A stretch of DNA of 64,000 bases from JBIYSM02 sp044759095 (GCF_044759095.2 NZ_JBIYSM020000022.1:1-64000), one strand, 5' to 3'; positions 32,274-40,349 are shown, counted from the first letter of the stretch. Made by a program: numbers and translations. Notes: generated from the letters alone by a model not told the origin.

Positions 32274-33977
32274 CTACCAGGTTCGCATGGGTAACGCTCC
32301 GGAAGCAGGGTGGATAAACATCTGTATGAATGGAACCGTGTAGGCTAATAAAATCAAGCCAACCGCCACGCCAATCCAAAGGGACCAACGTTCAAGGAAA
32401 TACGGGGGCTTCTTTTGATCGTCGATCACCTCGCCGATAGGATACTCAACCGGCTGTTCCGCTTTCGGGGCGTAAAACCACAGGTACAGCACAATGATCA
32501 GGAACAGGACGATCCCTGTGAACAAAATGCCGCCTCCCAGCGCCATAAACTGCCGATAGATCTCCCAGTCCTGTGTGATCGGAGCGTCACCATAAGTCGT
32601 ATAGCTGATGCGACGGGGTTCTCCCAAAAGGCCGACGATGTGCATGCCCCCTGACATGAACAGCATGCCGATCGCCCAGGTGAAGGCCTGTACGATTCCC
32701 AGGTTGTTTGCCTTGCGGGTTAGGGTCCTGCCGGATAGGATGGGGATCAGCATATAGGAGATGCCGAAAAAGGTTAAAATCACACTCGTTGCCAGCGTAA
32801 GATGAAAATGCCCGGTGACCCACAGTGTATTATGGACCACCTGATTTATCTGGTAACTCGCGTTAATGATTCCGCCAATACCTGCGGGAACAAACATGAC
32901 CATCCCCAAAAAAGGGGCAAGGAACCGCACATCTTTGTACGGAAGTTTTGTCAGCCATCCCAGCAAGCCTTTTCCTCCCTGCGAACGCCCCGCCAATTCA
33001 AACGTGGCCAAGAGTGAAAAAGCGGTCAAAAAGGACGGGATTACCACAAAAAACGTGAGTACGACCTGCACGAACTTCCAAATAGAGGATACTCCGGGTT
33101 CGTTTAATTGGTGATGCAGACCTACGGGAATGGAGTACAGGATAAACAGAATGAAGGTAAGCCGCGGGAGAGAATTGCTGAATATCCTGCCTCTGATCAG
33201 CCTCGGGACATTGACGTACCAGTAGATGTAAGCCGGAAGCAGCCAAAAATAAACCAACGCGTGCCCAAAATACCAGAACAGCGTGCGGCTCAAGGTGACG
33301 TCGACTCGTTCTACCCAACCCAACGACCAGGGAATTAATTGAACAACCACTTCAATGGCAACGCCCAGACTGCAAATGTCCCATAGAATCATCGTAGCGA
33401 CTGACATATAGGCAAAGAGAGGCGATGATTCGCCCGGATGCGCTTTTCGCCAACGGCGGAACGCGGAAAAGATGGCGATGCTGCTGCTCCAGCTGCCAAC
33501 AACCAAAGCGGCCAATCCGATATAAAACAACGGAGAAGCTTTTAGCGGAGCGTAAAAGGTATACAACACGGACGCGTCGTTCGTTATGATAGGGTACAGC
33601 GCCAGTAACGTTCCCCCCAGCATGAGACCATACCCTGTCCATCCCCACCCGCGTTCTCCTGAACATAACCGGCCTCCGGTTGTCTTGGCCATACCCGAGT
33701 AAAGAAAGCCGATGATAAAAAAGGTCGTAAACACAAGCGCCAGACTTACGCCATGAAGCGTAAGCAGCTGATAATAGCCAAGCGCAGACGGCAGCGTGAT
33801 GACCCCGGTTCGCTGCAGCGTCTGAAGGACACCGGCAAGGGCGCCAATCAGCAGGGCAAAATAGGCAAAGCCGATATGGGCTTGTATCAGAAGTTTGTCG
33901 TTCCTTTGAAATACAAAATGGCTTGTTCCGACCGTCGCTCCGTCAAATCCTACATTTCCATGGGTTTGATCATTCAT
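32274..33977 (-). CDS. cbaA: ba3-type cytochrome c oxidase subunit I
   Basis: Catalytic subunit of a B-family heme-copper oxidase, which reduces O2 to water at the cytoplasmic membrane and pumps protons. The 567 residues contain about 13 membrane helices. Metal ligands can be read: low-spin heme His in LTLHGVSLA, CuB His with the cross-linked Tyr in WYFGHALVYFWLLPAYIYWY, the CuB pair in PVGLHHQLN, and the heme ligands in VTGHFHLTLA. ATG behind AGGAGATG. It is the last gene of a three-gene operon after subunits IIa and II. Confidence 0.93.
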   Translation of the reverse strand: MNDQTHGNVGFDGATVGTSHFVFQRNDKLLIQAHIGFAYFALLIGALAGVLQTLQRTGVITLPSALGYYQLLTLHGVSLALVFTTFFIIGFLYSGMAKTTGGRLCSGERGWGWTGYGLMLGGTLLALYPIITNDASVLYTFYAPLKASPLFYIGLAALVVGSWSSSIAIFSAFRRWRKAHPGESSPLFAYMSVATMILWDICSLGVAIEVVVQLIPWSLGWVERVDVTLSRTLFWYFGHALVYFWLLPAYIYWYVNVPRLIRGRIFSNSLPRLTFILFILYSIPVGLHHQLNEPGVSSIWKFVQVVLTFFVVIPSFLTAFSLLATFELAGRSQGGKGLLGWLTKLPYKDVRFLAPFLGMVMFVPAGIGGIINASYQINQVVHNTLWVTGHFHLTLATSVILTFFGISYMLIPILSGRTLTRKANNLGIVQAFTWAIGMLFMSGGMHIVGLLGEPRRISYTTYGDAPITQDWEIYRQFMALGGGILFTGIVLFLIIVLYLWFYAPKAEQPVEYPIGEVIDDQKKPPYFLERWSLWIGVAVGLILLAYTVPFIQMFIHPASGALPMRTW

Positions 33978-34000
33978 TTCATCATCTCCTGCAAGAGAAA

Positions 34001-34480
34001 CTATTTCACAATCAGCTTCGCCATCATGACTTGATGTCCGACGCCGCAGTATTCGTTACACAAGATGAGGTATTCTCCCGGTTTATGGAACGTATACGTG
34101 AATTCGGTCACGTGTCCGGGCAATATCATCATGTTTGCATTGGTTCCAGGGATCGCGATGCCGTGTATGACATCGGGACTCGTCACATGGAAGTGGACGG
34201 TTGATCCTTTTGGAACGGTCGGGTCGATGGGCAGGAAGTTAAAAGCCTGCGCCACCATCACCGCTTTATACTCGTTTTTGCCTACCGAATAAATACCCGG
34301 TTTGTCAAACGGAGGGGTGGTCTTGATCTGTTCCGGGGCCACTGTCTTCACATGCCCATTGGCCGGATGGAGCTCCATGGAAAAGGCCATAATTCCGGTA
34401 ATGAGCAGGAAAATAACAAGAGTAATGACGCCAAACCACAACCAGATCCGTTCGTACCGAGGCAAATCAATTCCCATCAT
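34001..34480 (-). CDS. cbaB: Cytochrome c oxidase subunit II (CuA subunit)
   Basis: A 159-residue subunit with one N-terminal membrane helix (about 12-34) and an external cupredoxin domain carrying the binuclear CuA centre. All ligands are visible: His in SPDVIHGIAI, and CNEYCGVGHQVM with both Cys, the His and the Met. It takes electrons from cytochrome c or a similar donor and passes them to subunit I. GGGAGTGA precedes the start (two adjacent ATG codons). It ends 23 bases before cbaA. Confidence 0.93.
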   Translation of the reverse strand: MMGIDLPRYERIWLWFGVITLVIFLLITGIMAFSMELHPANGHVKTVAPEQIKTTPPFDKPGIYSVGKNEYKAVMVAQAFNFLPIDPTVPKGSTVHFHVTSPDVIHGIAIPGTNANMMILPGHVTEFTYTFHKPGEYLILCNEYCGVGHQVMMAKLIVK

Positions 34481-34497
34481 ACGTATTCACTCCCGCC

Positions 34498-34608
34498 CTA
34501 TTGCCGGCTAAGATACAAGTCAAAAATGAACCACCAACTTCCAATCATGAGTACGCCTAATACCATCACCAAAAAGAAACTTCCTTTCAGTTGTCCCTCG
34601 TCTTTCAT
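34498..34608 (-). CDS. Cytochrome c oxidase subunit IIa (36 residues)
   Basis: A very short gene. ATG at 34608 behind GGAGGTTATT encodes MKDEGQLKGS, a single hydrophobic helix (FFLVMVLGVLMIGSWWFIF) and a short tail ending SRQ, then TAG. Its size, single helix, the leading K-G-S pattern and its position just before subunit II are those of subunit IIa of ba3 oxidases, which supplies the helix missing from the shortened subunit II. Seventeen bases separate it from cbaB. Confidence 0.8.
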   Translation of the reverse strand: MKDEGQLKGSFFLVMVLGVLMIGSWWFIFDLYLSRQ

Positions 34609-34682
34609 TTCGAATAACCTCCAAACACAAAAACGTTCGTATCATTCATTGTTTCCATAAAGAGGAAGGAATATAACCAGAA

Positions 34683-34716
34683 TAATGAAGCCCCCCCATT
34701 TAAGAATGGGAGGGGA
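34683..34716 (-). terminator. Probable terminator after the FMN protein gene
   Basis: On the minus strand CTCCCCTCCCATT and AATGGGGGGG form a strong stem with loop CTTA; the following tract is only moderately T-rich. Confidence 0.5.
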
Positions 34717-34717
34717 G

Positions 34718-36172
34718 TCAATCGTTTTCTGAAGGGACAGAAGAGGGCGGGTCGTTCTGTTTCCTATTTTCGCAGGGCAGGTGAGCCAGACGAACCTTTG
34801 AGACCTTGCTCGTCCATTCGTCAAGGGCAACCAGATCCTCTGCGTTTACTTCCTTTAAAGACGTTTTGCCCAAAGCACGAATGGCCATCTTCATCTCTTC
34901 CGTACAAGATACAAAAAATTTCTCCAGATAGACGGCAGCCTCTTCCTCGTTAAATTCATCTTTTAGCGTGCCGGGGTAAAAGGCGAGCTGGGTAGGGGGT
35001 TCCCACGGAATCGCCTTGGTTATCTGGTCGTGAGTCATAGCCCAAAGCAGAGCCGTGCCCATATATACACCATCCGCTCCCAGCGCGATCGCTTTCAAAC
35101 AATCGCCCGGAACAGAGTAGCCTCCGCCGCTCAACAGAGTAATCCGCTCTTTTACTCCTCGCTTCTTGAGATACTCGACGGCACGGCAAAGCGCAAAAAT
35201 GGTAGGCAGCCCAAAATCGTCTTCGAGAATGGGAGCCGCTCCCTTCATACCTGCTTGTCCTCCGTCTATACTGATAAAATCGACCCCTGCCTGAATGGCT
35301 ATTTCCAGATCGGCTTCCAGCTTCGCACTCGCACAGATTTTTACTCCAATCGGCACACCCTCCGTGATCTCACGCAGTCTGTCAACCAGGCTTCGAAGGT
35401 CCTCGGGCTTTTTTATTTCGCTGTGGCGGGAAGGAATTACGAGGAAACCCTCGTCAGGCGCCTGCAGAAGCTCACGCGCCCTTCCCTGCAGGTACTCGGA
35501 CGGAATTATACTTCCGGAACCGGCAGTTGCCCCTTTCCCGATATGAATTTCGATTGCATCCGCTTGGCGGAGAATCTCCGGCTCTTTTGCCCAATGGCCT
35601 GAGCTGTACTGCAAGATGTAATACCTGGCGTTTTCTCGTTCTTCAGGCAAAAAAGGACCTTCGCCAGAATTCGTTGAGGTTCCTACGGCAGCCGTTCCTT
35701 TGGCTAGGGCTATTTTTATTTTCTCAGACACTCCGATCCCATACCCCATCCCTCCTGCCATGAGGGGAATGTCCAGTATGAGCGGTTTTTTCGCCTTCGG
35801 CCCGATTGTCAGGCGCATGTCAACGGGATGGGTTTCTGCAGCCGGCAACGTCGCCAATTGAGCCGGCGAAAAAATCAAGCCGTCAAAATGGAGAAACTTG
35901 CGCGGACTGCCAAACGGTCGTTCAATCACCCCGCCTAATGAAGCACGCAAGCTGTTTTCCACAACAATTCTGGGGCTTATTTTGGTCATCGCCGTTACCA
36001 TTTCCCAGATATTTTCCGCGTAGCGATCCGACATCAATCGTTTTGTGAAGCGCCCAACCATCCATTTTATGAAGGGTCTGGCAAACAGCAGCATAAGAAT
36101 GAGAGTACAAACCATTGCCAAGAAAGCCCCGGTAAAAGATCCCGCGAGAAAAGAGAGCCACTTGATTTTCAT
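34718..36172 (-). CDS. FMN-binding glutamate-synthase-like oxidoreductase, membrane-anchored
   Basis: A 484-residue protein with an N-terminal membrane helix (WLSFLAGSFTGAFLAMVCTLILMLLF) and a TIM-barrel domain like the FMN/iron-sulfur part of glutamate synthase (GltB type): IPLMAGGMGYGIGVS, GTSTNSGEGPF, SIDGGQAGMKGAAP, LSGGGYSVPGDCLKAIALGADGVYMGT. It lacks the amidotransferase and GXGXG domains of true GltB, so it is an orphan oxidoreductase of unknown substrate. ATG 36172 is preferred over GTG 36190 because GGGGGGAA lies seven bases before it. It is upstream of the oxidase operon but has its own terminator. Confidence 0.82.
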   Translation of the reverse strand: MKIKWLSFLAGSFTGAFLAMVCTLILMLLFARPFIKWMVGRFTKRLMSDRYAENIWEMVTAMTKISPRIVVENSLRASLGGVIERPFGSPRKFLHFDGLIFSPAQLATLPAAETHPVDMRLTIGPKAKKPLILDIPLMAGGMGYGIGVSEKIKIALAKGTAAVGTSTNSGEGPFLPEERENARYYILQYSSGHWAKEPEILRQADAIEIHIGKGATAGSGSIIPSEYLQGRARELLQAPDEGFLVIPSRHSEIKKPEDLRSLVDRLREITEGVPIGVKICASAKLEADLEIAIQAGVDFISIDGGQAGMKGAAPILEDDFGLPTIFALCRAVEYLKKRGVKERITLLSGGGYSVPGDCLKAIALGADGVYMGTALLWAMTHDQITKAIPWEPPTQLAFYPGTLKDEFNEEEAAVYLEKFFVSCTEEMKMAIRALGKTSLKEVNAEDLVALDEWTSKVSKVRLAHLPCENRKQNDPPSSVPSEND

Positions 36173-36243
36173 GCCATTCCCCCCACTCACTTGAACTCAA
36201 CCAAATTATGCACCAAAATTTGGTTCTTATACGTGTTCACCTA

Positions 36244-36287
36244 CAAACAAAGCCACTCGCCCGTGCTTGGGCTGAGTGGCTTTGTTT
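36244..36287. terminator. Terminator after the HD-GYP gene
   Basis: AAAGCCACTC (36249-36258) pairs with GAGTGGCTTT (36274-36283). The tail on the minus strand is GTTTGT. Confidence 0.65.
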
Positions 36288-36303
36288 ACGGGTGGGTGGG
36301 GTT

Positions 36304-37716
36304 TTACCCGCTAAGCGGTTGAAAAACCGAAGGTCCTTCTTCCTTGTCGTCCATTTTTTCAAACAGGAGCTCGTTTGCGCGTGAAATCTGGTGAGCGTGG
36401 AAAAACGTTTCTTCCGTAATGCTCTGGAAAAAGGCGTCCACCACCGCAGGGCAGAACTGGGTACCTGAGTGGCTCATGATCTCGTCACATGCTTTGGAAA
36501 AAGAAAGTCCTTTTCGATAGGCGCGTGACGACGTCATCGCATCAAACGAATCGGCGACGGCGGCGATGCGGGCGAACAGGGGAATCTCTTCTCCCTTCAG
36601 CTGATCAGGATACCCGTTGCCGTCAAAACGCTCATGATGGGAGCGGGTAATGGTCAAAATCGTATTCACTTGCTGGGATTCCTGTTTGCTGGCGGTGGCG
36701 TACAACCGTTTTAACAGCGCTTCGCCGCGGACCGGATGTGACTTGATGATGCGGTATTCCTCGTCAGTCAGGCGGCCCGCTTTCAACAAGATGTTGTCCT
36801 CGATTCCGATTTTGCCAATGTCGTGCAGAAGACCGCCTGTGTACAGGGTATCCAGCATATGAGGCTCGAATCCCATCTTCTCGGCAATGACGCGCATGTA
36901 ATATGCCACCCGCTGAGAGTGTCCGGACGTGTAGGAATCCTTCTCTTCCAACGCGACGGCCAGTGTCTTCAGAATGCTCTGGTTGGTCAACGCCAGCTGT
37001 TCTCCTCGCAGCGTTGAGGTGACCAGTGCTTTTTCCTTTTGGCGGGTCAGATAAAACAAAACAGCGGCAATGATGTAGCTGCCGGCAACGAGAAACGTGA
37101 GGAATGATTCCACTTTGCGGAACTGTTCGTAAAAGTTTTCTTCTATGGCGGCAAGGCAGACGTACCAGTCCCATTGCGGGTAGTATCGAACGATGGCGAT
37201 TTTGGTGCGGTCGAATGAATCGTCCCGGTTTTTCCATCGGTACGTAACGACCATTTTTCCTTCGTTAAGCACTTCTCTCACCAGATAGCGCCCTTCGGGA
37301 TTGGCTATATTGTACAGATTTCTCCCTTCCAACTGTGAATGAAACGTCAGGACTCCCTGAGAATTGAAGGCGAAAATCGAATCCCCTTTGGCAAGGGTTA
37401 CCTTAACCGCAGAAAGGTCTCGCGTGCCGTCCGGCTGTTTGGGGCCCGCCAACAACTCTTTTACTCTGAGGTCCGCTTCCGAATGGGTAAGAATGCCTTC
37501 CTTTACCTGGGAATTGAATAGCGCAAGTATTTCGAAAATGGTATTCATCTGCTTGTCCAATGATCGAATCCCTGCTTCGTAGTACTGCTGTTTGGCTTGC
37601 GAATATCCCACAAATACAACGATCGTGAAGAGGACGGGGAGAAGAACCAAAAAGATCGGGTAGAGGTGTGATTTCGTCGTCGATTGAAGAGGCAAGGCAC
37701 TACGTCCTTTCCGCAT
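36304..37716 (-). CDS. Cache-domain HD-GYP cyclic di-GMP phosphodiesterase
   Basis: A 470-residue membrane receptor-enzyme. Two helices (about 19-38 and 205-225 from this start) enclose an external Cache sensor domain (KNRDDSFDRTKIAIVRYYPQWDWYVCLAAIEE). The cytosolic part is an HD-GYP domain with HDIGKIGI and HHERFDGNGYP, the hallmark of cyclic di-GMP hydrolases of this class. It opposes the GGDEF enzyme encoded 18 kb away. The start at 37716 is chosen because AGGAGG lies upstream; in-frame ATGs at 37737 and 37764 are alternatives. Confidence 0.87.
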   Translation of the reverse strand: MRKGRSALPLQSTTKSHLYPIFLVLLPVLFTIVVFVGYSQAKQQYYEAGIRSLDKQMNTIFEILALFNSQVKEGILTHSEADLRVKELLAGPKQPDGTRDLSAVKVTLAKGDSIFAFNSQGVLTFHSQLEGRNLYNIANPEGRYLVREVLNEGKMVVTYRWKNRDDSFDRTKIAIVRYYPQWDWYVCLAAIEENFYEQFRKVESFLTFLVAGSYIIAAVLFYLTRQKEKALVTSTLRGEQLALTNQSILKTLAVALEEKDSYTSGHSQRVAYYMRVIAEKMGFEPHMLDTLYTGGLLHDIGKIGIEDNILLKAGRLTDEEYRIIKSHPVRGEALLKRLYATASKQESQQVNTILTITRSHHERFDGNGYPDQLKGEEIPLFARIAAVADSFDAMTSSRAYRKGLSFSKACDEIMSHSGTQFCPAVVDAFFQSITEETFFHAHQISRANELLFEKMDDKEEGPSVFQPLSG

Positions 37717-37793
37717 TTTGGTAACATTCCTCCTCATAATAGGCGAAATCGACAGAACCTTCAACCGTAGAAAGAATATTGTCGAAAAAATAA

Positions 37794-37816
37794 GAGGGAG
37801 TGACGTTTCACTCCCG
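37794..37816. terminator. Terminator hairpin, left copy at B2
   Basis: GGGAGTGA and TCACTCCC form an 8-bp stem with loop CGTT. On the minus strand it is followed by TCTTATTTTTTCG, so it is probably the genuine terminator for the small minus-strand gene at 38191. The same 23 bases recur at 38123-38145. Confidence 0.7.
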
Positions 37817-38122
37817 GAGACTGTCGAAAAAGGTATTGGTGTCTATTCGGGACCGATTTCTCCGCTCCGCTCGGCGCTTTACCCACCGAACGGAAGCTAA
37901 TGCTCGCGTTCGGCGGGGCCCGTATCCTCCCCACAGGGAAGTGTCACTGTCCGCTCCGCGACGATTCTTGGGGGCATCGCCAAAGCCGCGTCACTACGAA
38001 GTTTTCTCAGGGGTGGCGCTGCTTTATCCCCGCGCCCACGTCCCTACGCTAGCAGGTCGTCACAGCTCGCGGGTAGCTGGAGGAATCGGTCCCTTTACAA
38101 ACCATTGGTTTCTCAACAAACT
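37817..38122. mobile_element. B element copy 2 (MITE-like, 306 bp) with an A hairpin inside
   Basis: Inverted ends: GGGACCGATTTCTCC (37849-37863) matches the reverse complement of 38079-38093 at 14 of 15 bases. The interior 37947-38034 is homologous to copy 1. The extra length relative to copy 1 (54 bases) is about the size of an inverted A-type hairpin at 37881-37922. Both flanks carry the same terminator hairpin, different in sequence from the one flanking copy 1. No protein is encoded. This element fills most of the 474-base space between the HD-GYP gene and the small gene. Confidence 0.7.
37881..37922 (-). repeat. A repeat core, inverted, inside B2
   Basis: In minus sense: GGGCCCCGCCGAACG, loop with GCATTAGCTTC, then CGTTCGGTGGGT. 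The layout equals the A core, but the stem is CCGAACG/CGTTCGG instead of CCCGGC/GCCGGG, changed on both sides. Confidence 0.6.
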
Positions 38123-38145
38123 GAGGGAGTGACGTTTCACTCCCG
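38123..38145. repeat. Terminator hairpin, right copy at B2
   Basis: Identical to 37794-37816 over 23 bases (stem GGGAGTGA/TCACTCCC). No T tract follows on the minus strand here. Confidence 0.65.
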
Positions 38146-38149
38146 CAGG

Positions 38150-38186
38150 TTCCGCCCGACGCAGCATCGGCTTTAGCCGGGTGGAC
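38150..38186 (+). repeat. Diverged A-like hairpin
   Basis: TTCCGCCCGACGCAGC, then GGCTTTAGCCGGGTGG: arms CCGCCCG and CGGGTGG with a GCAGC...GCTTTAGC loop. It resembles the A core but lacks the lead and the T tail. It lies just past the stop of the small gene at 38191. Confidence 0.45.
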
Positions 38187-38190
38187 AACT

Positions 38191-38328
38191 CTATGTAGAA
38201 GGGCGATTGGGTCCTTCCAGCTTTTTGCTTCCGTAACCCGGCTTCTCGTTTTGAACGGAGTCAGGCTGAAAGTTGCGCTCTGTCCGGGTTTCCTGGTTGT
38301 TGGAAACCCGTTCCTTGGAAATCTTCAT
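38191..38328 (-). CDS. Small hydrophilic 45-residue protein
   Basis: ATG 38328 behind a strong GGAAGGAGGATC site encodes a short, charged peptide that begins MKISKERVSNNQETRTERNF and ends GYGSKKLEGPNRPST. It has no hydrophobic segment. The composition (rich in K, E, N, Q, P; few hydrophobics) is like small spore-associated proteins of Bacillales, but I do not recognise a named family. Strong translation signals and clean reading frame support a real gene. The RBS sits at the edge of a 66-bp tandem array, and the 3' side is the B2 element. Confidence 0.6.
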   Translation of the reverse strand: MKISKERVSNNQETRTERNFQPDSVQNEKPGYGSKKLEGPNRPST

Positions 38329-38343
38329 AATGATCCTCCTTCC

Positions 38344-38636
38344 TAGTGGCGATACTACGTCGAATTACATCCTTGCGAAGCCACATCCGGGTGCCCGCAG
38401 GGTGCTTCTTAGTGGCGATACTACGTCGAATTACATCCTTGCGAAGCCACAGCCGGGTGCCCGCAGGGTGCTTCCTAGTGGCGATACTACGTCGAATTAC
38501 ATCCTTGCGAAGCCACATCCGGGTGCCCGCAGGGTGCTTCCTAGTGGCAATACTACGTCGAATTACATCCTTGCGAAGCCACATCCGGGTGCCCGCAGGG
38601 TGCTTCTTAGTGGCGATACTACGTCGAATTACATCC
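38344..38636. repeat. 66-bp tandem repeat array, 4.4 copies
   Basis: Repeat starts fall at 38344, 38410, 38476, 38542 and 38608, exactly 66 bases apart; the fifth is cut after 29 bases. Copies differ by only a few substitutions. Each unit opens TAGTGGCGATACTACGTCG and contains GTGGC...GCCAC, able to form a hairpin. Because 66 is a multiple of three, reading frames stay open through it, which produces spurious ORFs. The array directly abuts the RBS of the small gene at 38328. Confidence 0.95.
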
Positions 38637-38784
38637 AGTCGAGCCACGTCAGCTGGCGACGCTGTGATTGTGTGCGGACCCTTGCAAGGCTGCTGTCCTC
38701 CAAATGGACGAGCAGAGACGACAGCGGCAGTTGAGTCTGAATCTGCAAGACCGTCGGAACCTGTTGCAGTCGTTCCTCTTTCAA
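38629..38784 (-). CDS. Possible 51-residue peptide coupled to the MFS gene
   Basis: A TTG at 38784 overlaps the stop of the MFS gene (TTGA) and has AGGGAGGG upstream. The frame runs 51 codons (LKEERLQQVPTVLQIQTQLP at the start, QRRQLTWLDWM at the end) and stops in the truncated last unit of the tandem array. It looks amphipathic and hydrophilic. The arrangement is that of a translationally coupled gene, but no homologue is known to me and the C-terminus may have been remade by the array. Low confidence. Confidence 0.3.
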   Translation of the reverse strand: MKEERLQQVPTVLQIQTQLPLSSLLVHLEDSSLARVRTQSQRRQLTWLDWM

Positions 38785-40028
38785 CGTGCTCCCTCCCTAT
38801 TTCCCGGTGCATGCACATCCGGCTTGATACCACGCTGGTGCCTGGGCATGGCGTAACTGGCGAACAGTCCCAGAACAGCTGCGAGAAAAACGGTCATAAG
38901 GCCGTATGCGATCCAGGGTGATCGACTGCCTATGCCGCCGAGCTGCTCTACCAGGTTGCCGCCCATGCTGGTTCCGATAGCCGTGCCGATGCCCGACATG
39001 AAGTTGGCGATGCCGAAGTAGGCACCGAGCCATTCCTCTTTGGCAAAATAACCCACGAGGCTGTCCAGTACCGGCATGAACAGCATCTCCCCGAGGATGA
39101 ACAGGATGGCGGACGCGCTCAAACTGTAAAAGTGTTCCGCCCACCCCATGCTGAACAGACCGGCCCCGATCAGGGTGGTGCCCGCAGTCAGTGAGAGATA
39201 GGGGTTGATCCGTTCCAGAACAAAGCGGGAGACGGCCCCTTGGAACAGGACCACACAGATCGAGTTGATCGTCCAAATCAACCCGATCAGGGTAGCAGAG
39301 TGAAGGACATGCTCGCCGCGCAGGGGCAAGACCAGTGAGAATTGAGCGTAAAACGCCCAGATCAAAAGCGTGATGCCGGCAAACAACAAAAAGCTGCGAT
39401 GGCGCAGAATTTTCATGTACTCCTTGAACGGGGTGGCCTGACAATTCTCCCCTATGCAGCGATCGTAGGGCAAGGTAAACTGTGTCACCGCGGCTACCAC
39501 AAAGAAGACAAGGGCCGCAAACAAAAACGGCTGTAGATTTCGGGCGGTGAGCCAGGTAATCGTAACACCGGCCACAATAATCCCGAAGTGAGCGAAAATC
39601 CCTCGCCAGGAAAACGCTTTGGTCCGCAGGACGCGCTCTACCAGATCGGCAATCATCGCCTTCAAGGTAGGGGCGAGCAGTCCCACTCCCAATCCGTTGA
39701 TGCCGGAAGAGACGAGGAAGAGCCAATAGGTCTGGCTAAAGTGGTAGCCCAACATGGCCAGGGACTGCGTCAGTGCCCCCGCCACCATCACGGAGCGTCT
39801 CCCGTAGCGATCGGACAGCGGCCCTCCTGCCAGGCTGCCTGCCTGATAGGCCACGCTGCCCACTCCCAGAATCATTCCCACCTGAGTGATGCTGAGCGCC
39901 CTTGCTTTTTGCAAAAAGACGGGAAAGACCGGGATGACCAAATAAGCGGCGAGATGCATGAAAAAAACGATCACCATGAGCAGGAGAAAGTTTTTGTTCC
40001 GCATGAGCGTCGCCGAAGTTTCGCCCAT
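38781..40028 (-). CDS. MFS transporter, probable multidrug efflux
   Basis: A 415-residue major facilitator with about 12 membrane helices. The loop 2-3 motif is GGPLSDRYGRRSVMVAG, typical of drug/H+ antiporters of the DHA1 type, and GINGLGVGLLAPTLKAMI follows in helix 5. Start ATG 40028 (MGETSATLMRNK) is chosen because GGAGGTCG lies just upstream; an open frame continues to 40145 but without an RBS. Exported compounds are unknown. The 220 bases upstream to 40247 hold no recognisable gene. Confidence 0.82.
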   Translation of the reverse strand: MGETSATLMRNKNFLLLMVIVFFMHLAAYLVIPVFPVFLQKARALSITQVGMILGVGSVAYQAGSLAGGPLSDRYGRRSVMVAGALTQSLAMLGYHFSQTYWLFLVSSGINGLGVGLLAPTLKAMIADLVERVLRTKAFSWRGIFAHFGIIVAGVTITWLTARNLQPFLFAALVFFVVAAVTQFTLPYDRCIGENCQATPFKEYMKILRHRSFLLFAGITLLIWAFYAQFSLVLPLRGEHVLHSATLIGLIWTINSICVVLFQGAVSRFVLERINPYLSLTAGTTLIGAGLFSMGWAEHFYSLSASAILFILGEMLFMPVLDSLVGYFAKEEWLGAYFGIANFMSGIGTAIGTSMGGNLVEQLGGIGSRSPWIAYGLMTVFLAAVLGLFASYAMPRHQRGIKPDVHAPGNREGAR

Positions 40029-40247
40029 TTGCCGACCTCCTCTCCATTTCAGTCTCCCGACTAGTATGAGTGAAAGGGCAGCGGGAATATTCACATGGAG
40101 CCGTAGGCGTTCGCGGAATTCTTTCACGCACAGGCAGACGTCCAAACCAACGGCTGCCCCCCGACATATACCTATTAATGTAAATGGCGCCAGTAGGCAA
40201 AAACTGCGTATGGGAGAAAGACAGGGAAGCGACAGGAGGGAAAGGCG

Positions 40248-40348
40248 TGAATAAAGGTTTTTTTCATAACGACGGGTTTGAGGTAATCATCTGGATTCTG
40301 GTCATCATCTTTCTTCTCTCCATTTTCTTTGATGAAGGGATAGAGTAA
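40248..40348 (+). pseudogene. Small membrane peptide gene with a frameshift in a T tract
   Basis: AGGAGGGAAAGGC and GTG at 40248 start a frame reading VNKGFF that shifts at a run of six T (40259-40264) and stops after 12 codons. One more T would give a 33-residue peptide: VNKGFFHNDG, a single membrane helix (FEVIIWILVIIFLLSIFF) and DEGIE, ending TAA one base before the next ATG. The hydrophobic half is clearly coding-like. Causes could be mutation, phase variation, slippage during expression, or a sequencing error. Confidence 0.45.
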
Positions 40349-40349
40349 G

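Noticed and set aside
38344..38636. Tandem array as a possible CRISPR
   Set aside because: Units are contiguous, 66 bases long and carry no variable spacers; there are no cas genes.
38261..38921. Three overlapping open frames with 22-residue repeats across the tandem array
   Set aside because: The 66-base unit is divisible by three, so any frame open in one unit stays open in all. None has a good RBS, and the predicted proteins are low in plausibility.
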